Shown: in pieces, positions 57,352-64,000 of the stretch | Numbering within the stretch: position 1 is the stretch's first letter | How the letters are laid out: the number at the start of each line of letters is the position of its first letter | Assembly (NCBI RefSeq): GCF_020360975.1 | Contig: NW_025408681.1 | Location: forward strand, 1,302,001-1,366,000 | Reading direction: 5' to 3' | Source: Hirsutella rhossiliensis | Taxonomy: Eukaryota > Ascomycota > Sordariomycetes > Hypocreales > Ophiocordycipitaceae | Length of the DNA stretch: 64,000 bases | Notes under the pieces: generated by a model | What the model saw: the letters and a program-made list of their open reading frames with translations, nothing else | Told to the model about the DNA's origin: nothing | Databases searched by the model: none | Made by a program: the position numbers and the translations under genes

Positions 57352-59647
57352 GAAGGGCTATCGGGCAGTGCTCGGGAGGCAGCCAAGGCGTTGGGTTGGG
57401 TTGGACAAGACTGGCACCGCGGAGTCGCGGACGTTCAAACACCGAGCCACAATTTGCGAGAAAGCACGTGCGAACTCTTTGTGCGGAGCATGGGGCAGAG
57501 CAAAGGTCAAGAGGGTGTGCTCCGGTCTCCTCGAAAGGTGGTAGAACCGGTCATGAACAAGCCGCAGAACGCTGAGAAGCCGCAAGCTGCATAAGCGAAG
57601 GCCGTCAATGCCTTGCTGTGTCTCGATGCGAAGGTTCGATTTGGCATTTGCCACCTATACGGAGTAGTCACTCGTGGGTTGATATTGTTGGCGACGGGAC
57701 TTTTTGACAAAGAACCCCTTGCAGGAAGCCCAACCCCCTGCCTTGGAGCACGTGCCCGTCTGCCGTCCAAGTACGGATAACGCCAGCTGAGGGTTGGAGC
57801 ATCGGAGGCCTGCCTGCTGCGGACGGTTCATCTGAGATAGCCTGCGCCACATTACTTGCCACAGGCAGCTTTTGTTGTTGAGCCACAAACCTAGTCGGCG
57901 GCGCTAGGCACTCCCAGATTGAGGTGACAAGGGTGTGCAGCTAGCTCGGGCAGTACGTACCGGTACTGTACTGTGTTAGCGCGCGCTAACGGACTCTTTG
58001 TCATCTGGCAGCGTCATGGGCTGTTGTCGAATAAGTCAACATATAGCATTTCGCGGCGAGATTTTATCGGCTCAGCCTCTTTGGCAGCACGTACGACTGT
58101 GCGTGGACGGTGAGTGCCTGGTGTGTCTTGGCGTTTGCAGCGCCGACCAGGCGACGCCATCAAAGGTGGCTAACAGCCGAGAGGGCACAAGTTGGGTTAC
58201 CTCGAGGTACCCGCGAAAGGAGGCGTCTTGGAGGATGCCAAGGTATCGCCGGGTGCGTTGAGAGCAGTGAGCTACTTGCCAAGAGGCAACAAAGATTATT
58301 TGGCAAGGTATTGCTACCCACAATGCCCGCCCAAATGAAACCCACCCTGGCATCCAAAGCACATCCCGTCTTGTAATCACCACCCGACTCGACAGAGCAG
58401 CGACGGGGAAGACTGTAATTACTGTACAGCCGGGCACGGGTGGAGGGGTCGCCATAGAATCCAAGGCAGGAAGATTGCTACGTGGAGAGCATCTTGGCCC
58501 GATCATCGGCCGTGCAATCCAGACATGTGGCCGGAGGCATGCAGGACAAGGACATGCAGCAGACGGGGCAAACATAACAACAAACAAAACAAAACGAAAC
58601 AGGAGATGGGTGACATTGAAGAAAAACCACCGGACCGACGAACGGCCTATTTATTTTAGTGTATAACTATTTCCAACAAGATGCAGATGGGCGTAGTGCG
58701 GCGCCAGTGGCTCTCCGTAGATGTATGTAAAGCAGGGCCGTCAGATACGATGTTCCGTCGCCGTGGAAAGGTTCCAGTCCATCAGGCCGTACACTAAGTA
58801 GATGCGCCCGTGGCTACGGCACTAGCGTCATCTCCCGCCCATGTCGTAATGCGTGTTCAGAAGCAAAAAAACAATGCCTAACCAAGGAGCATGTGTCCCC
58901 GAGGCGAATCGCGAGTCGGTATTTGGAAGCCATTGCCAGCTCAGCGTGGAGGAGGCTCCTCCGCCCTGGCAAGCACTGCCGGCACCTGAAAGCATGAATT
59001 GTGCGCTGGCCATCAGATCAGGCACGGAGCAGGAGAGCCCATCTAGGTGGCGCATCGCCTCAGGTGCCTTTAGCCTTTATTAGCCCCGAGGCTTCGTACA
59101 GTACCTCTTTCTGAGGCATGGGTACCGCTACCGCCCAATAAGGACCGACCCCTGTGCAGCAGCAAGCCACCAACTGTGGAGTGCGCCCCCTTCCCCTGGA
59201 ACATCTAGGCGTGTTGATATCTGAGTGGCGGCCACCAATTAACGCCCGTCGTTTGCACTGCCTCATGAGCCCATCCGTCCAAACCTCGACTGCGAGGAGG
59301 TGAGAGACCGGCCGCACACACCGCAACCACATCGTCTAGCCTTCGTCCTCGTCCTGCTCCTCCTCCCCATCTCGTGCGTGTGGCCCCGGCTCATGTTTCC
59401 CCCCCGTCCTGTAATCGTTCTGGCCATGTCTTGGCACTCTTAACTCTACAATACTGGGCCTCGACGCTCCCTTCCTTCAACCGTCTCGTCTCGCATCTCC
59501 CTCTTCAACCTTCCCACCCCCCCCCTTCGTCGACCCCCGACTTCGACGTAATCTCTTTCGGTACTCTGCTGTGTCGTCACTTGCTCGACTCGGCGCAGCC
59601 TCGCCTCAACTCCTCGCAATCCGCCTCGGGCGGCTGTGTGCCTAAAC
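57352..59647. other. Intergenic region, promoter side of the Ca2+-ATPase gene
   Basis: 2.3 kb without a credible gene. It holds one TACGGAGTA copy at 57658-57666 and several TACTGTAC-like sites (for example near 57963, 58420 and 59098). From about 59340 it is pyrimidine-rich, which fits the 5' leader of the ATPase gene. Confidence 0.5.
57658..57666 (+). repeat. Copy of intergenic motif TACGGAGTA
   Basis: Exact 9-base match; fifth copy in the window, 300 bases after the DUF3669 relic. Confidence 0.5.
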
Positions 59648-62600
59648 ATGCCCGACGCCAACGACGCCGAGCCGCCTCCTGGCCCTGTGGCTGGGCGAAG
59701 GAGGGCGTGAGTAACTTGCCCGGCCGGTTTCCATATCTAGCCCCGGCTCGCTCTCTTACCTTTCCAGTTTCGGGCTGACCAAAAGACATGACTGTCCCTC
59801 GCAGGCCGACGATAACTATTGATACCACGGCAGTCAGCGCCAACAACAATAATAACAGAGCCGAAATGGCCCCTGAGCCGTGGTCGCGGCCGAACCCATC
59901 CGTCTCGCCCATATCGCCTCAAGACGATGCCGTCAGCCCTGCGACAATTGTCGATCCGCCTTATGGCTTCACTCCTGACCAGCAGCGCTCCGAACCGCAC
60001 CAAGAGCCCCCCCTCGACAACATGGACAGCCGGCCCACGAGTCCGCACAACGTCTCGAGCCCAGTCTTGCCGCGCACCAACGATGGCGGAGCTGGCTTCC
60101 TGTCTGTCCCCAACCACCTGCGATCAAGACAAAACTCGGTCGACTCCCAGGACGCGTCGCGATCGGTTAGCTCTCACGGCGAGACGACGGTGGTCGCATC
60201 CAGCTACACACAGGTCGAAAAGATGAAGGGGTTGGGCAATAACAAGATTATGAAGGACGAAAAGGCTCTGAGTCCCGACGCCGGTACCGAGGACGACTTC
60301 AAGGTCGACAACAATCCCTTCGCCTTCACGCCCGGGCAGCTCAACAAGATGTTCAACCCCAAGAGCCTGCCAGCCTTTTACAAGCTTGGCGGTTTGCGCG
60401 GGCTAGAAAAGGGCCTGAGGGCCGATCGCAAGGCTGGTCTGAGTCCCGAGGAGACGCATCTGGAGGGGCACGTCACTTTTGAAGACGCCACTGCCAAGAG
60501 CGACAAGCGGGCGACCGAGGGTGGAAGCCCGGGCTCCATGGCCAATGTGGCCACTAACAAGTCGGACAAGGCAAGGGACAATGTTTTTGTAGATCGATAC
60601 CGCGTCTTCCGGGACAATCGTCTGCCGACCAAGAAGGGCAAGAGCCTGCTTCAGCTCATGTGGATCACCTACAACGACAAGGTTCTCATCCTGCTGTCGA
60701 TTGCGGCAGCCATCAGTCTTGGTGTCGGCTTATATCAGACTTTTGGCCAGGCACACGGCCCAGACGACCCCCAGGTCGAATGGGTCGAGGGTGTCGCCAT
60801 CATCGTGGCCATTGTCATTGTCGTCATTGTGGGATCGCTCAACGACTACTCCAAAGAGCGACAGTTCGCCAAGCTCAACAAGAAGAAACAGGACCGCAAT
60901 GTCAAGGTGATACGCGCTGGGAAGACGACCGAGATTTCCGTCTACGACATCATGGTCGGCGAGGTGATTCATTTGGAGCCGGGGGACTTGGTGCCGGCCG
61001 ATGGCGTGCTCATCGAGGGCTTCAACGTCAAATGCGACGAGTCGCAGACGACTGGCGAGTCGGATATTATCCGCAAGCGACCTGCCGATGAAGTCTACGC
61101 CGCCATCGAGAACAATGAAAATCTCAAGAAAATGGACCCGCTCATCCAATCCGGCGCCCGTATCATGGAGGGTGTCGGCACCTACATGGCCACCTCGACC
61201 GGCATCTTTTCGTCGTACGGCAAGACGCTCATGGCCCTCAACGAGGACCCGGAGATGACACCCCTGCAGGCCAAGCTCAACGTCATAGCCACCTATATTG
61301 CCAAGCTTGGAGGCGCTGCCGGCCTGCTCCTGTTCATTGTCCTTTTCATCGAGTTCCTTGTTCGCCTTCCGCGCCTCGATGACACGGTTACGCCTGCGCA
61401 GAAGGGCCAGATGTTCCTCAACATCTTCATCGTGGTCGTCACCATCATCGTCGTGGCTGTTCCCGAGGGCCTCCCACTTGCCGTGACACTCGCCTTGGCT
61501 TTTGCCACGACGCGCATGCTCAAGGATGCCAACCTGGTCCGCCATCTCAAGGCCTGCGAAGTCATGGGCAATGCGACGACCATTTGCTCAGACAAAACGG
61601 GAACCTTGACGCAGAACAAGATGCAGGTTGTCTCAGGCACCGTGGGAACCAGTCATAGGTTTGGCGGGGCCCAGCAAGCGCCCGTGGATGATGATGATGA
61701 TGCAGAGACGGCTCCCTTGGACACGAGCGCGGACATCTCTGCGTCGGAATTCACGTCCATGCTCAGCGCTCCCGTCAAGGACCTGCTGCTCAAGTCCATC
61801 GCCCTCAACTCGACCGCTTTCGAGGGAGAGGTTGAAGGCGAGAAGACGTTTATTGGCTCAAAGACGGAGACGGCCCTTTTGCTCTTCGCCAAGGCGCACC
61901 TCGCAATGGGGCCGGTCAGCGAGGAGCGCAACAGTGCGAAGACGCTCCAAATCATTCCCTTCGACTCTGGGCGCAAGTGCATGGGCATCGTTGTCCAGCT
62001 GCCCAAGGGAAAGGCCAGGCTGTTCGTCAAGGGCGCCTCCGAAATCGTTCTCGCCCAGTGCAGCCAGATCCTGCAGGATCCTTCCGCCGACGACTCCGTC
62101 AAGCCGCTTTCGCAGGGCAACGCGGACACGATCACGAGCCTCATTGCGAGCTACGCCACGCGCTCTCTGCGGACGATTGGCATTTGCTACCGAGACTTCG
62201 AATCGTGGCCGCCAAAGGCCGCCCGTCGTGGAGACGGCGGGAAGAACGAGGTTGAGTTTGAGGATATCTTTCAGAACATGTCTTTTATCGGAATGGTTGG
62301 CATCCAGGACCCCTTGCGCGACGGGGTTTACCACTCGGTCAAACTCTGCCAGAGGGCCGGCGTGGTGGTGCGCATGGTGACGGGCGACAACAAACTCACT
62401 GCCCAAGCCATTGCCAAGGAATGCGGCATCCTGCAGGGCAACAGCATCATCATGGAGGGTCCCGAGTTCCGCAACCTGAGCAAGCTGCAGCAAGAGGAAA
62501 TCATCCCGAGGCTGCACGTCTTGGCCAGGTCCAGCCCCGACGACAAGCGGACCCTGGTCAAGAGACTCAAGGACAAGGGCGAGACGGTGGCTGTGACTGG

Positions 62601-64000
62601 CGACGGCACCAACGACGCGCCCGCGCTGAAGATGGCCGACGTCGGCTTCTCGATGGGCATCGCCGGTACCGAGGTGGCCAAGGAGGCATCGGCCATCATC
62701 CTCATGGACGACAACTTCTCCAGCATCGTCAAGGCGCTGAAGTGGGGTCGCGCCGTCAACGACGCCGTCAAGCGCTTTCTGCAGTTTCAGCTCACCGTCA
62801 ACATCACGGCCGTCATCCTCACCTTTATCACGGCCGTCTCAAGCGAGACCGAACAGTCGGTCCTGACGGCGGTGCAGTTGCTGTGGGTCAACCTCATCAT
62901 GGACACACTGGCGGCGCTGGCACTGGCGACGGATCCGCCCCAGGACAGCGTCTTGGAGAGAAAGCCCGAGCGCAAGGGCTCCTCCATCATCTCGACGACC
63001 ATGTGGAAGATGATCCTGGGACAGGCCCTCTACCAGCTCGCCATCACGCTGCTCCTGTACTACGGTGTCCCCAAGGGCCTGATTGACGGCATCATTAGCA
63101 ACGATCCCCTGCCCAGCGACCAGGTCAACACGTTGGTGTTCAACACGTTTGTATGGATGCAGATTTTCAACCAGTGGAAGTAAGTGAAGCTTGATATTCC
63201 TTTGATTCTTGGTGGAGGCGGGCGTGGGCTATGGAGAGATGCTAACGGACAAACGATAGTAACCGGCGCCTGGACAACAAGTTCAACATCTTTGAGGGCC
63301 TGACGAAGAACTGGTTCTTCATAGCCATTAGCGCCATTATGTGTGGTGGACAGGTCTTAATCATCTTTGTCGGAGGCGCAGCCTTCCAGATCGCCAGGGA
63401 CGGGCAAGACGCTGCCTTGTGGGGTATTGCCATCATCCTGGGCGTCTTTTCGATCCCGGTGGGCGTGGTGCTCCGCCTCATCCCGGACGGGGTGATGGAG
63501 GCTCTGGTTCCCGACTTCCTCAAGCAGCGGGCGCACGGGGTGCCGGGCCTGACGGTTTCGGACGAGGAAATGGACATGTACCCGGAGCCACTGGCGGACG
63601 TGCGGGACGAGCTCAATTTCCTCAGGCGGATGAAGGGAGGACGGCTGAACAACTTGAAGTTTGCGATCCAGCACCCCAAGGAGACTCTGCGGCAACGATC
63701 GAGAAGCCCGTCGCACTCACGGTCGGGGTCGGTCAACGCGCCGCAGACGCCGACCCGGGAGGACAGCTTCGGGTCACGGGCGGCGACGCCGGACTCGCGG
63801 CAGCGGTCCAAGTCGACGCGATCACGGTCCAACTCTGCGCTAGGAGCGCCGACAGTCATGGCGGGGATCGTGGCTGCAGGCGTGGCGGCGGGATGGTCAC
63901 CCATGGGCCGCGTGAGCCCGGAGGGCCAGGGGGACGGCGGCGAGTCGAGGGCGCCCGAGGGGAACAGGGGCCGAAAAAGCGAAGGGGTCGATGCACAAAT
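59648..64000 (+). CDS. pmc1: PMCA-type Ca2+-transporting ATPase (3' end beyond the window)
   Basis: A P-type ATPase that pumps Ca2+ out of the cytosol, probably into the vacuole as Pmc1/NCA-2 do. The exons are 59648-59706, 59805-63179 and 63260-64000 (open at the end). The first intron (98 bases, GTGAGT, CTGAC, CGCAG) joins exactly in phase to give GRRRAPTITIDTTAV. I prefer this start to the ATG at 59788, which lies inside that intron. Residues 1-190 are disordered. TGES, the actuator loop, lies near 436. PEGLPLAV marks the M4 ion site. DKTGTLT has the phosphorylated Asp near 616. KGASE is in the nucleotide domain, and TGDGTNDAPAL lies near 951. After the second intron come the last spans (WFFIAISAIMCGGQVLII) and a Ser/Arg-rich tail that may hold a calmodulin-regulated region. 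At least 1,390 residues are visible. Confidence 0.93.

Noticed and set aside
1..64000. CRISPR arrays, rRNA, tRNA genes, integrated virus or intact transposon
   Set aside because: No repeat-spacer pattern, no rRNA or 5S signature, no tRNA fold, and no transposase, integrase, reverse transcriptase or capsid-like frame was found by eye.

Overview
The window is nuclear DNA from a filamentous ascomycete, most likely a Sordariomycete of the order Hypocreales. Coding regions are GC-rich. They are split by short introns (about 50-200 bases) with GT..AG borders and CTAAC/CTGAC-like branch points. The gene set (Zn2Cys6-type regulator, DASH subunit Duo1, Byr4-like septation protein, copper tyrosinase, SurE-TTL fusion) is fungal, and the 447-residue beta-tubulin has the intron layout usual in this group. 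Exon joins below were worked out by hand from splice signals, reading phase and family alignment from memory; no searches were run.

Layout. 1-135: possible tail of a gene entering from the left. 860-2579 (-): beta-tubulin. 3229-5622 (-): ABCF ATPase of the GCN20/ABCF3 type. 5623-11111: a long gene-poor stretch. 11112-14831 (+): Byr4/Bfa1-like septation regulator. 16341-22249 (-): a 1,913-residue protein with about seven membrane spans and a very long disordered tail. 23741-24399 (+): broken PNPOx/NimA-like flavin-binding gene. 24641-26554 (-): membrane-anchored spermidine-synthase-fold protein. 27660-30029 (-): TamA/Dal81-like regulator. 33870-34693 (-): GNAT acetyltransferase. 35508-37717 (-): tyrosinase. 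40860-43306 (-): MCM10, head to head with RNase H2 subunit B (43819-45105, +). 45189-45960 (-): Duo1, head to head with an unrecognised basic, proline-rich protein (46906-48224, +). 50085-52697 (+): SurE-TTL fusion of the Pby1 type. 56329-57351 (+): broken DUF3669 gene beside an AT-rich patch. 59648-64000 (+): PMCA-type Ca2+-ATPase, cut by the window end.

How the genes relate. This is mostly a housekeeping region, not a metabolic cluster. The most coherent block is 40.8-48.2 kb, where replication (MCM10), ribonucleotide removal (RNase H2B), kinetochore (Duo1) and an unknown gene form two divergent pairs. Each shared promoter carries nearly the same composite element, GACGCGCTC followed one or two bases later by ACGCGT, the MluI cell-cycle box bound by MBF in yeasts. 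This suggests cell-cycle co-regulation and makes the unknown gene a cell-cycle candidate.

Other points worth a second look are the tail of the seven-span protein with spaced Leu-Trp motifs, a TamA zinc cluster with His in place of the second Cys and no basic patch, an intron in the SurE-TTL gene whose retention would stop translation after SurE, two decayed genes, and a 9-base intergenic motif (TACGGAGTA) found five times.
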